Below, in pieces: positions 1 through 5,484 of a stretch of 9,231 bases of DNA. The stretch is from JBBRHH01 sp038222915 (GTDB lineage: Bacteria; Planctomycetota; Phycisphaerae; Tepidisphaerales; Tepidisphaeraceae): assembly GCA_038222915.1 (NCBI GenBank), contig JBBRHH010000221.1, positions 1 to 9,231 on the forward strand, written 5' to 3'. The notes beneath the pieces were generated by a model. The model made no database searches. It was given only the letters and a program-made list of their open reading frames with translations, and was not told where the DNA came from. The first letter of the stretch is position 1, and the number at the start of each line of letters is the position of its first letter. The position numbers and the translations under genes were made by a program.

Positions 1-645
1 GGTCGCGATGTTGGCGATCAGCGCGCGGGTGAACGGGCTGTTGGTGCCTTCCTGGCCGTCGAGCGCGGTCTGGCCCGGGCCGGTCGCGAACGCGATCAGC
101 GTCCCTTCTCCGGATTTCATTTCAGCCAAACCGGATCCGACCGACACGCTACGGGTCGCCGAATTCGACTTGATCTTGGCGGCGAACGGATTGTCGCGGC
201 AGGCATCGAGGAAAACCAGCTTGACCTTGGCATCGCTCATGGTCTGGTCGAGCGTGAGGTCGATGTTGATGGCGGCGCCGAGCTTGACGTCCATTTCGGA
301 TTTGATGTCGGCGTCAACCGGCAGCAGATAATTGGTGCCCGAGATGGAGATGCCGTGACCGGCATAGAAGAACAGCGCAACGTCAGCGCCCTGTGCCTTC
401 TTGCCGAAATCCAGCAGTTTTTCCGTCATCTTGTCGCGGGTGAGGTTGGTGCCTTCGACGACTTCAAAGCCGACATTGCGAAGCACGCCGGCCATCGCCT
501 TGGCATCGATCGGCGGGTTCGGGAGCGCGGCGACGTTCTTATAGGTACCGTTGCCGACCACGAATGCGACGCGCCGCTCGGCTTGAGCGGCGCCGGCGGA
601 AAGCGCCATGCAGATAAGGGACACAGTAAGGGTAGGGAAACGCAT
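1..645 (-). CDS. Exported caspase-like (peptidase C14) protein, N-terminal 215 codons
   Basis: Open on the minus strand from an ATG at 643-645 to the left edge with no stop, so the C-terminus lies outside the window. A GGGGG run at about 651-657 is a good ribosome binding site. Residues 1-22 are a signal peptide (basic start, hydrophobic core, cleavage probably after AQA), so the mature protein should be periplasmic or secreted. The rest is a caspase/metacaspase-type p20 fold: an early strand (RRVAFVVGNGTY, about 24-35), the catalytic-His block FFYAGHG with His97, and the catalytic-Cys block FLDACRDNP with Cys149. Both catalytic residues are present, so cysteine-peptidase activity is plausible. 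Family members often carry extra C-terminal domains that cannot be seen here. The substrate is unknown. The gene is transcribed away from the IS3 element, and its upstream DNA carries a short tandem repeat at 698-727. Fold assignment is firm; biological role is not. Confidence 0.9.
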   Translation of the reverse strand, partial: MRFPTLTVSLICMALSAGAAQAERRVAFVVGNGTYKNVAALPNPPIDAKAMAGVLRNVGFEVVEGTNLTRDKMTEKLLDFGKKAQGADVALFFYAGHGISISGTNYLLPVDADIKSEMDVKLGAAINIDLTLDQTMSDAKVKLVFLDACRDNPFAAKIKSNSATRSVSVGSGLAEMKSGEGTLIAFATGPGQTALDGQEGTNSPFTRALIANIAT

Positions 646-972
646 CTAAAATCCCCCAAAAAAAGAAATGTCAAAGGTTAAGTTAGCAAGTTACACCACA
701 ATTTGACTTTTTACAATTTGACCTTTTGCAGCACAATTCCCCCAATAACGCCGCCTCGTGAAAATGGTTCCCCTCGCAGGGGGCCGCAGCTGCGGGACTG
801 CTGGTTCGCGTTGTGCGGGTGTCGCGGAGCCCAAGGCCGAGGGAACATTTGAGATCGATTTGGTAAAGGTTGTTGGTGTCCGCGTTCCCCCTGTCGTTTC
901 GGGCCCTTATTTCGACATCACCGCGAGCGCGGCGCAACGCTGATTGATCTGGCGCTGCGCTACAATAACAAT
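646..972. other. Intergenic region upstream of the caspase-like gene
   Basis: This stretch of about 330 bases between the caspase-like start and the IS3 end has no convincing gene. Short open frames on both strands (for example 758-943 plus and 683-937 minus) lack ribosome binding sites and recognisable motifs. The part next to the caspase-like gene is AT-rich and probably holds its promoter, although I cannot place -35/-10 boxes with confidence. The only clear structure is the tandem repeat at 698-727. Confidence 0.6.
698..727. repeat. Two-copy 15-bp tandem repeat upstream of the caspase-like gene
   Basis: Two adjacent copies of ACAATTTGAC followed by a five-base T-rich tail (698-712 and 713-727) match at 14 of 15 positions. 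The repeat lies about 53-82 bases upstream of the caspase-like start codon, in AT-rich DNA. That position would suit a tandem regulator-binding site, but this is inference. Confidence 0.6.
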
Positions 973-998
973 TGAACCGCCCCGGGTTTGCCGGAGGC
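973..998. repeat. IS3 element terminal inverted repeat (right end, orfB side)
   Basis: Begins TGAACCG and continues into the shared CCCCGGGTTTGCCGGAGGC core. Pairs with the repeat at 2262-2288; differences are confined to the outer seven or eight bases, where one copy has an extra base. Confidence 0.85.
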
Positions 999-1011
999 CA
1001 TTTGGTTTAAG

Positions 1012-1911
1012 TTATGCCGCCATGGCCGGTTGTTCCAGCATGGCGTAGTAGCGTTGCTCGGCTTCGGCCGGCGGTATGTTGGGTTCCAGAAGCCTGCGGT
1101 TGTTGAACCAGTCGACTCATTCCAGGGTCGCGAACTCGACGGCTTCGAAGTTTCGCCATGGCCCGCGCCGATGGATCACCTCGGCCTTGTAGAGCCCGTT
1201 GATAGTTTCGGCGAGAGCATTGTCATAGGAATCGCCGACACTGCCGACAGAGGGCTCCACGCCTGCTTCAGCCAGGCGCTCGGTGTATTTAATAGAGACG
1301 TATTGGCTGCCCCTGTCGCTATGATGTACGAGCCCGCCGCGATGGACCGGCTGCCGGTCATGCAGGGCCTGTTCCAGCGCATCGAGCACAAAGCCGGCGT
1401 GTGCCGTGCGCGAGGCTCGCCAACCCACGATCCTGCGGGCATAGGCGTCGATGACGAAGGCGACGTAGACAAAGCCGGTCCACGTCGCGACATAAGTGAA
1501 GTCGGAGAGCCAAAGGACGTTCGGCCTCGGCGCCTTGAACTGGCGGTTGACGTGATCCAGCGGGCATGGCGCGGCCTTGTCGCTGATCGTGGTTCTGATG
1601 GATTTGCCGCGGATAACCCCTTGCAAACCCATGCTCAGCATCAGCCGCGACACGGTGCAACGGGCAACATCGAAGCCTTCGCGCTTGAGCTGCCGCCAGA
1701 CCTTGCGCGCACCGTAGACCCGGAAGTTCTCGTCGAAGACGCGCCGAACCTCGATCTTCAGTGCGGAATCCTGCCTGGCGCGCGCCGACAGCTTGGCGGG
1801 ATCGCGCCGCTTGGCCACATGGGCGTGGTAGGTCGAGGGGGCGATCGGCAGCACCTTGCAGATCGGCTCGACCCCATGCGACCCACGATGATCGTCGATG
1901 AAGGCGATCAT
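1012..1911 (-). pseudogene. IS3-family transposase orfB, interrupted by an in-frame TGA
   Basis: Encodes the catalytic part of an IS3 transposase. An HTH_21-like region (about residues 40-100) precedes an rve/integrase core with D137 (LWLSDFTYV), D199 (HHSDRGSQY) and E235 (NALAETING). The D199-E235 gap is 35 residues, the classical DD(35)E spacing. Translation from the ATG at 1909-1911 meets TGA at 1117-1119 after 264 residues. Beyond it the same frame reads VDWFNNRRLLEP and then NIPPAEAEQRYYAM to a TAA at 1012-1014. The family motif here is WVDWFNNRR, so the stop replaces a TGG tryptophan codon by one base change. About 34 C-terminal residues are lost, while the catalytic triad remains. Its start overlaps the orfA stop (ATGA), in the -1 frame relative to orfA, as expected for an OrfAB fusion. 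Confidence 0.88.
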
Positions 1912-2237
1912 GGCTTGGACCGGCGGTCGAGCTCCGCCATCGCAAAATAAGCGCTTGCCTTGCGCAGGATCTCATTGGCCTGCCGAAGCTCACGGTTCTC
2001 CCGTTCCAGAGCCTTCAGCTTGTCGTCCATCTCCGTCGGAACCCCGGCCCGCTGCTCGCTTTCTACTTCGGCCTTCTTGACCCAGTCATGCAGCGTTTGC
2101 GGCGTGCAGCCGATCTTGGCCGCAATCGATGTTACTGCGGCCCAGCGCGAGGGGTGCTCGCTCGCGTGATCCAGAACCATCCGAACCGCACGAGACCGGA
2201 CCTCGGGTGAAGACTTGTTCGTTGTCTTGCTTGTCAT
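1908..2237 (-). CDS. IS3-family transposase orfA (DNA-binding subunit)
   Basis: This 109-residue protein is the usual length for IS3 OrfA. Residues about 34-55 (VTSIAAKIGCTPQTLHDWV) form the helix-turn-helix that recognises the element ends. Residues about 69-93 (MDDKLKALERENRELRQAN) form a leucine-zipper-like coiled coil for oligomerisation. The ATG at 2235-2237 is preceded by a purine-rich AGGATGGAG, a plausible ribosome binding site. The TGA stop (1908-1910) overlaps the orfB ATG (1909-1911). In IS3 elements OrfA alone usually acts as a regulator, and the frameshifted OrfAB is the active transposase. The frame is intact here, unlike orfB. I see no canonical A6G slippery heptamer in the orfA/orfB overlap (about 1911-1971). 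Confidence 0.9.
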   Translation of the reverse strand: MTSKTTNKSSPEVRSRAVRMVLDHASEHPSRWAAVTSIAAKIGCTPQTLHDWVKKAEVESEQRAGVPTEMDDKLKALERENRELRQANEILRKASAYFAMAELDRRSKP

Positions 2238-2261
2238 GGCTCCATCCTCTCAGGAGTTGGA

Positions 2262-2288
2262 GCCTCCGGCAAACCCGGGGGCAGGTCA
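2262..2288. repeat. IS3 element terminal inverted repeat (left end, orfA side)
   Basis: Read inward on the minus strand it starts TGACCTG and continues into the same core as the repeat at 973-998. It lies about 25 bases upstream of the orfA start codon, so it probably overlaps the element's own promoter, as is usual in IS3 elements. Confidence 0.85.
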
Positions 2289-2563
2289 CACCCACCGTGC
2301 TCCGGCGATTGTCTGGACTGGCGTTATTGAAGCAAAGCTTACTTGGCCGCGGAATCCGAATGCGCAAACGCGCATTGAAAGATAACGCAGTCGCAAGATG
2401 TACGGTAAATCAGTTCTTAATTGGTGTTTCAGTAACGCCGGATTCACTGTCCAGCTTTTTTAAGGATGCTTAGTCGCAACTTGTAAATTCGATCAAGGTT
2501 GAATGCCTCCCATAGCACGAGAGAAGCCCGATCAAATGGGCTCCCGTCTATGGGGGATGTCAG
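2289..2563. other. Intergenic region upstream of the metalloprotease gene
   Basis: About 275 bases without a convincing gene. It contains a perfect 7-bp inverted repeat with a 4-base loop at 2359-2376 (AATGCGC, AAAC, GCGCATT), not followed by a T-run, so it is not a standard terminator. A weaker AGCCC/GGGCT dyad lies at 2525-2542, just before the ribosome binding site. The promoter of the metalloprotease gene is presumably here, but I cannot identify boxes confidently. Confidence 0.5.
2552..2556 (+). promoter_or_regulatory. Ribosome binding site of the metalloprotease gene
   Basis: A GGGGG run ends seven bases before the ATG at 2564-2566. It decides the start: the nearby ATGs at 2550 and 2557 are in other frames. 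Confidence 0.65.
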
Positions 2564-3733
2564 ATGACGAACGATTACAACTTGCTGGGTCCGACCTGGA
2601 ACGCAAGCCAGCCGATCACCTGGAGCTTTGCAACAGCAAACTTCGGCAATTCAGCCTCGCAATTTACAAGTTACATGGGCGCGACGAGTGTCTTCGCACA
2701 GCAAGTCGAAGCAGCATTTGCGCGGTGGGCACAGGTTAGCGGCCTGACGTTTGTTGAGACCCCAGACGCCTCCGCGGTCGATATCCGTATTGGCTACGGT
2801 GCTATCGATGGTCCTTATAATGTCGTGGCAAGCACAAGCTACCTGTCGTCAGGTGGCGTCTTTCATCCGGGCGTAACGATCAAGTTTGATTCCGGTGAGA
2901 CCTATACCGCTGGCAGCAACCCGCAACTTCTAAACGCTGGAGGCGTTACGTTCGAGAGCATCGCCCTGCATGAAATCGGGCATTCCCTTGGATTGGATCA
3001 TTATAATTCCGCTGCGGCCATCATGAACGCAAGCCCGAGCGGCTCAATTATTGATCTTACGCAGTCTGACATCGACGGCATTCACGCCCTTTATAGCCAT
3101 GCCCTGACGGCGTCCACGAATTCTGGTGGTCAATTGCTTTCCAGCTCGACTGGCGTAGATGCGATCTACGAAAACGTTCTACAGCGCCATGCAACGCCCG
3201 ACGAACTTACCGCTTGGAATGCGACACCAACACCTACCGTTGCATCAATCGTTGGCTCGGCGGAGGCGGTTCAATTCGTAGATCCAATTGTCAGAATCTA
3301 TCAAGCAGCGTTTGGACGCGTTCCTGACAAAGCCGGCCTTTCTTTCAATGTGAATCTGCTTCACAGCGAGACCATCCAGGACGTTGCGAGCGTATTTGTT
3401 GCTTCGTCGGAATTCACACAACGCTACGGCTCAAATGCAGTCTCGGATGGTCTCGTCCAGGCATTATATGAAAATGTGCTTGGTCGCGAAGGATCATCCT
3501 CGGAAGTGTCCTTCTGGTCACATGGCGGAGGCTCCGCCGCTCAAATCATCGCAGGATTCGCCCAATCTTCCGAATTCCAACAGTTGTCGCAGACGGCGGT
3601 GAATAACTTTCTCACCTCCGCAGCCCAGGGACAGCAATCCTACACAGGCTCGCTGAACTCAACCTTCGACGAAGACCATCTTGTCGTTGCCACAACAGGT
3701 CTTGCGTTGACGACCGATCATCCGTTGGCATGA
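2564..3733 (+). CDS. Matrixin-type zinc metalloprotease with C-terminal DUF4214-like repeats
   Basis: Encodes 389 residues. The N-terminal half (about 1-180) is a metzincin/matrixin peptidase domain. It has the zinc-binding motif HEIGHSLGLDH (H136, catalytic E137, H140, H146) and a Met-turn methionine at M154 (AAIMN). All key residues are present, so an active protease is expected. The C-terminal half has DUF4214-like segments, for example VDAIYENVLQRHATPDEL (198-215), VRIYQAAFGRVPDKAGL (243-259) and VQALYENVLGREGSSSEVSF (298-317). There is no N-terminal signal peptide. Such domain combinations are usually exported by type I secretion using C-terminal signals, so secretion by that route is inferred; no ABC exporter or membrane-fusion gene is in the window. 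The gene appears monocistronic, flanked by mobile-element DNA on both sides and less GC-rich than the IS3 element, so horizontal acquisition is possible. Substrate unknown. Confidence 0.9.
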   Translation: MTNDYNLLGPTWNASQPITWSFATANFGNSASQFTSYMGATSVFAQQVEAAFARWAQVSGLTFVETPDASAVDIRIGYGAIDGPYNVVASTSYLSSGGVFHPGVTIKFDSGETYTAGSNPQLLNAGGVTFESIALHEIGHSLGLDHYNSAAAIMNASPSGSIIDLTQSDIDGIHALYSHALTASTNSGGQLLSSSTGVDAIYENVLQRHATPDELTAWNATPTPTVASIVGSAEAVQFVDPIVRIYQAAFGRVPDKAGLSFNVNLLHSETIQDVASVFVASSEFTQRYGSNAVSDGLVQALYENVLGREGSSSEVSFWSHGGGSAAQIIAGFAQSSEFQQLSQTAVNNFLTSAAQGQQSYTGSLNSTFDEDHLVVATTGLALTTDHPLA

Positions 3734-4012
3734 AATGCATTCATAATATGAATTGGCCGAAATCAGGCACGACATTTGTCATGACAGATCGGCAAGATGC
3801 GCGAGGTGCTCTGCGGTACTGGTTGATAATTCAGACGAAGCGTGCCTGGGAGTGTTGCGTTAGCCGAGTCTCTTGTCGTGTGTTCGGGTATTTAAAAGAA
3901 ATCTCGCGTAGATCGGCTGGCGTCCGCTTTTACGCGTAGGCCCCAGCCGGGACCCGCCCGGAGGCGATTTTCTAACCTGATCCTTGCGATTTAAGTCGCC
4001 GGAAACCCAATC
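3734..4012. other. Intergenic region between the metalloprotease and the IS5 remnant
   Basis: About 280 bases with no convincing gene. A 69-codon open frame (3730-3939) overlaps the metalloprotease stop but has no ribosome binding site of its own and no recognised motif. I see no clear intrinsic terminator for the metalloprotease; the GC-rich dyad near 3945-3962 lacks a proper T-run. The stretch just before 4013 is probably the decayed leader of the IS5-type element, but its end cannot be placed. Confidence 0.45.
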
Positions 4013-4351
4013 ATGCGCCACAGAATCGCGGATGTTAAATGGAGGCTATCAACGCGCGCTGCTGATCAAGCTGGATGGTGTTCCCCGGTTTATGGACAAT
4101 CGAGCGTTCGATGGCATCTTCTGGGTCATGCGCCCCAGAGCGCCTTGGCGTGGTTTACCCAAGAAGTCTGGTTCGTGCACGCCCTGCTACAACCGCTTCG
4201 TCCGCCGGCGGCGCGATAGTGTTTCGGAGCCGCGTCATAGATTCGCGTTTCTGACCCCCTCGATATCGCGGTCGAAATGATCGATGCTTCGATTTTCCGC
4301 GTGCATTCGTACGGAGCTTGCATCTCCAAGGATCGGGGTCTGCGCCCCTGA
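4013..4351 (+). pseudogene. Decayed IS5-family (IS427-like) transposase remnant
   Basis: Three consecutive pieces of one transposase lie in two frames. Piece one starts at the ATG at 4013 and reads MRHRIADVKW, matching the usual MRHxLxDxxW start. Between about 4043 and 4070 the frame shifts. Piece two (about 4071-4223) reads GVPRFMDNRAFDGIFWVM, then APWRGLP and CYNRFVRRRRDSV, the conserved N-terminal block of IS427-type transposases. A second shift near 4225-4250 returns to the first frame, giving AVEMIDASIFRVHSYGAC (about 4268-4321), which includes the first catalytic Asp in MIDAS. Similarity ends near 4336 and a TGA follows at 4349-4351. The C-terminal two-thirds, with the later catalytic residues, is absent. 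Terminal repeats were not recognised. Assignment is from remembered family motifs. Confidence 0.75.
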
Positions 4352-4545
4352 TGGACCGGTCTTAAGACCCTGTTCAGGCCTGTTCCAGTTCCTGTTTCGC
4401 GCACGATCAGGAAATTCTATGCAGGATCGCTAACGCATGGAGATCATAAGAAAATCGCAGACCCATCGGGCGCGGTGCGTTAGTCAGAGACCTGTTCTTG
4501 AAGCCTAATTTACCCAAAATTCCCTGTTATCGACTTTGGAGAGAT
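4352..4545. other. Gene-free stretch with an 8-bp inverted repeat
   Basis: No gene recognised. CTAACGCA at 4430-4437 and its perfect reverse complement TGCGTTAG at 4476-4483 form an inverted repeat with a 38-base spacer. The same octamer also occurs at 3856-3863, on the other side of the IS5 remnant. Function unknown. Confidence 0.4.
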
Positions 4546-4740
4546 TTAGCGCCTTTTGGCGGACGGACGACAGACGGATTGCTCATCCCGACAAGTGCCA
4601 TCTAATTTTGCGGCCATTTTGAATCGGTCGAGCTGCGTCCGTTGCCGGCGACCGCTTTGCCGAGGGCCGGTCCATGGCCTGGCGATGTGGGCTGCGCAGA
4701 CCCAGCCGGTTCCGTCGCAGCGCGGGCATTTCTCGCTCAT
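4546..4740 (-). CDS. Small CxxCxGxG zinc-ribbon-like protein, possibly 3'-altered
   Basis: A 64-residue frame starts at the ATG at 4738-4740, the only ATG in it, and ends at TAA 4546-4548. Near the N-terminus it reads MSEKCPRCDGTGWVC, a DnaJ-type CxxCxGxG cysteine cluster followed by a further Cys, likely to bind metal. Similar small proteins I recall from Bradyrhizobium go on to a second pair of cysteines after a conserved RPWxGP. Here RPWTGP is present (26-31), but the rest is basic and cysteine-poor apart from two late cysteines, so the 3' end may have been replaced or frameshifted. The start overlaps the stop of the preceding gene as ATGA, suggesting translational coupling. Function unknown. 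Confidence 0.5.
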   Translation of the reverse strand: MSEKCPRCDGTGWVCAAHIARPWTGPRQSGRRQRTQLDRFKMAAKLDGTCRDEQSVCRPSAKRR

Positions 4741-5000
4741 GTGAACAGGTCCGTGCCGGGCTGCGCGCACGTCACGAACGTACGGCTCTCATGCCGCACC
4801 AGCCGGCCGCGCGCGATGCACAGCTTCTGGCGTGCGCTATATTCTGCAGGCGTGGCCTTGTCCGGAAACAGAAACGGCCTGTTGAGCTCCTCGATATCGC
4901 TCCGACCTTCCTGGATGGGCTCGACGGCGTGGGTATGTTCCACCAGCCGGCGGGCTGCGGCTTCCGGATCGGCGCAGGGGCGAAGCTCAACGAATTTCAT
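4737..5000 (-). CDS. Small conserved hypothetical protein (MKFVELRP type)
   Basis: An 87-residue protein from the ATG at 4998-5000. The N-terminus MKFVELRPCADPEAAARRLV and the C-terminal RHESRTFV...GTDLF resemble a small Bradyrhizobium hypothetical family, remembered rather than searched. The basic and aromatic C-terminal half could be a winged-helix-like fold, but I cannot show this. A GTG at 5010-5012 would add four residues. The ATG is preferred because a weak GGAC lies six to nine bases upstream and the family pattern starts at MKF. The preceding gene stops at 5019, and the next gene starts inside this gene's stop (ATGA at 4737-4740), so it sits in the middle of a compact transcription unit. 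Function unknown. Confidence 0.65.
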   Translation of the reverse strand: MKFVELRPCADPEAAARRLVEHTHAVEPIQEGRSDIEELNRPFLFPDKATPAEYSARQKLCIARGRLVRHESRTFVTCAQPGTDLFT

Positions 5001-5018
5001 TGCTCGGTCCACGGAGAC

Positions 5019-5255
5019 TCAGTTGTCGGTTAATTGATAGATTCGGCGGAGCTCAGTTTGAATGCGATAGACGCGCTCTTGAGGTAGGCGACGGCGCCGG
5101 CCGCTGCGATTTCCCGTTGGAAAGAGTGCGGTCCAACCGAATTTCTTGTCGGGGACAATGGCAACGGCGGTGCCGATGCTGGCGCCCTCGAAGGCCATCA
5201 GCCGTTCCCGGAAAATATGCGCGAGATCGGCGCTCGCCATTTTGATCTTTGCCAT
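5019..5255 (-). CDS. Small conserved hypothetical protein (MAKIKMASADL type)
   Basis: A 78-residue protein from the ATG at 5253-5255 to the TGA at 5019-5021. A helical N-terminal segment (SADLAHIFRERL, 8-19) is followed by a probable strand with the sequence GTAVAIVPDKKFGWTALF (28-45). A basic stretch (GRRRRLPQERV) and a final helix RIQTELRRIYQL complete it. The AIVPD...GW pattern resembles small bradyrhizobial hypotheticals I remember, without known function. It starts only three bases after the stop of the upstream 57-residue ORF and has no strong ribosome binding site, so coupled translation is likely. No signal peptide or membrane segment is visible, so it is probably cytoplasmic. Confidence 0.6.
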   Translation of the reverse strand: MAKIKMASADLAHIFRERLMAFEGASIGTAVAIVPDKKFGWTALFPTGNRSGRRRRLPQERVYRIQTELRRIYQLTDN

Positions 5256-5258
5256 TGG

Positions 5259-5432
5259 TCAGGCCATGTCCATGTGGGCGTAATCATTATGGGCATCGAC
5301 ACCGGCGCCAGCCAACCGTTCTCTACCATGCACCGCGGGGTTTGGTGGCCAGCTGGATAGAGCCGCGTCAGAGTTCGCGGCAGACTGGAGGTGCTGGACG
5401 CCACTGTTCGAGATCGACAAAGTTAGGCTCAT
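5259..5432 (-). CDS. Possible 57-residue hypothetical protein
   Basis: A short frame from the ATG at 5430-5432 to the TGA at 5259-5261, beginning MSLTLSISNSGVQHLQSAAN and ending VDAHNDYAHMDMA. I do not recognise a family. Support is positional: the stop lies three bases before the start of the next minus-strand gene, and the start follows the large membrane-protein gene by 52 bases in the same direction. The ribosome binding site is weak; a GGGG lies about 13 bases upstream inside a small GGGG/CCCC dyad. It is the least certain of the four small genes. Confidence 0.4.
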   Translation of the reverse strand: MSLTLSISNSGVQHLQSAANSDAALSSWPPNPAVHGRERLAGAGVDAHNDYAHMDMA

Positions 5433-5484
5433 CGTTGGGGCACCCCGTAACCTGCTAGAGAGTTGTGCGACGCTTACTCCCCAC

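Larger units (their letters stand above)
973..2288 (-). mobile_element. IS3-family (IS51-group-like) insertion sequence, about 1.3 kb
   Basis: The element is bounded by imperfect inverted repeats at 973-998 and 2262-2288. Both ends read inward from TGA and share an uninterrupted CCCCGGGTTTGCCGGAGGC core. Length (1316 bp), TGA ends and the orfA/orfB layout on the minus strand fit the IS3 family; the group is assigned from remembered similarity of both proteins. The transposase reads from the 2288 end, which is therefore the left end of the element. Flanking bases (AAT before 973, CAC after 2288) do not form the 3-4 bp target duplication expected after simple insertion. orfB carries a premature stop, so the copy is probably disabled or impaired. 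Confidence 0.9.

Noticed and set aside
355..681. 108-codon plus-strand open frame
   Set aside because: Antisense to the caspase-like gene, whose signal peptide and His/Cys motifs are unambiguous.
758..943. 61-codon plus-strand open frame between the caspase-like gene and the IS
   Set aside because: Starts at GTG without a ribosome binding site and shows no recognisable motif.
1117..1119. UGA as a recoded selenocysteine or programmed readthrough codon in orfB
   Set aside because: The position is normally Trp in this family and no selenocysteine insertion structure is apparent; a simple point mutation explains it.
988..1950. 320-codon open frame on the plus strand
   Set aside because: It lies antisense to the IS3 orfB, which has clear DDE motifs; the plus-strand translation shows no protein-like domain and is a shadow of high-GC coding sequence.
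3730..3939. 69-codon open frame overlapping the metalloprotease stop
   Set aside because: The ATGA overlap is suggestive of coupling, but the translation is unlike a folded protein and no family is recognised.
4642..5037. Plus-strand open frames of 119-131 codons opposite the small-gene cluster
   Set aside because: The minus-strand frames have better starts, tight junctions and recognisable motifs; the plus frames are shadows.
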